DNA of 5,406 bases from Bacteroidota bacterium (GTDB taxonomy: Bacteria; Bacteroidota; Bacteroidia; Bacteroidales; VadinHA17). The notes below the pieces were generated by a model. That model was not told the origin of the DNA. It made no database searches and worked only from the letters and a program-made list of their open reading frames with translations. Made by a program: the position numbers and the translations under genes. Where the stretch lies: positions 1-5,406 of the forward strand of contig JADFUQ010000515.1 of NCBI GenBank assembly GCA_015222065.1, written 5' to 3'. Positions within the stretch are counted from its first letter, which is position 1, and every line of letters begins with the position of its first letter. Positions 5,332 through 5,406 of this stretch are shown here, piece after piece.

Positions 5332-5361
5332 GCCAGGTTAATACCTTAATAAATTGCCGAA

Positions 5362-5406
5362 ATGAAAAAAAGTATCAGTCTTATCCTGTTTCTTATTGTT
5401 AGTAAT
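5362..5406 (+). CDS. N-terminus of an exported protein, 15 codons only
   Basis: ATG at 5362 opens a frame that runs to the window edge and encodes MKKSISLILFLIVSN: two lysines followed by a hydrophobic stretch, the classic beginning of a signal peptide. The preceding bases (AATTGCCGAA) contain no Shine-Dalgarno sequence, as for the other genes here. The product is probably secreted or a membrane or lipoprotein precursor; nothing more can be said of its function. Its promoter must lie in or near the MITE-like element, but no perfect TAnnTTTG box was found there. Confidence 0.6.
   Translation, partial: MKKSISLILFLIVSN

Noticed and set aside
4962..5361. Small hidden gene or tRNA in the 400-base spacer
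   Set aside because: Reading frames are broken by many AT-rich stops, no start with a leader is convincing, and no tRNA cloverleaf or T-loop GGTTCGA-type motif is seen.

Overview
The window comes from a member of the Bacteroidota (Bacteroidetes), most likely an uncultured or environmental relative of the Bacteroidales/Marinilabiliales. The reasons are a RecA sequence of Bacteroidetes type, a lipoprotein S9 peptidase N-terminus ending in the typical 'LTxExxxxxRITPEILWKF' style lead-in, A-rich leaders with no Shine-Dalgarno sequence, a perfect TAnnTTTG promoter box of the Bacteroidetes sigma factor, and low GC content. Nothing in the window names the species.

Layout from left to right: (1) positions 1-168, minus strand, the first 56 codons of a secreted lipoprotein peptidase of family S9; (2) 169-379, a non-coding spacer with two inverted REP-like repeat copies and a hairpin; (3) 380-1396, minus strand, complete recA; (4) 1397-1525, a divergent promoter region with a TTTACGTAAA palindrome; (5) 1526-3436, plus strand, a 636-residue envelope protein with TPR repeats, charged helical repeats and a C-terminal SPOR domain; (6) 3437-3489, a short spacer carrying a good promoter box; (7) 3490-3963 and 3969-4961, a two-gene operon nfeD-floA, five bases apart; (8) 4962-5361, a 400-base non-coding stretch, most of which is a MITE-like element of about 236 bp with terminal inverted repeats, a 9-bp flanking direct repeat and a long internal palindrome; (9) 5362-5406, the first 15 codons of an exported protein.

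Functionally the plus-strand genes concern the cell envelope. NfeD and FloA are the standard pair that builds flotillin membrane microdomains. The TPR/SPOR protein probably scaffolds complexes at the periplasm or peptidoglycan, but its exact role is unknown. RecA is the housekeeping recombinase and is transcribed away from them. No new multi-gene system is evident. The most notable non-standard item is the MITE-like element at the right end, followed by the repeat pair downstream of recA and the internally duplicated architecture of the TPR/SPOR protein.
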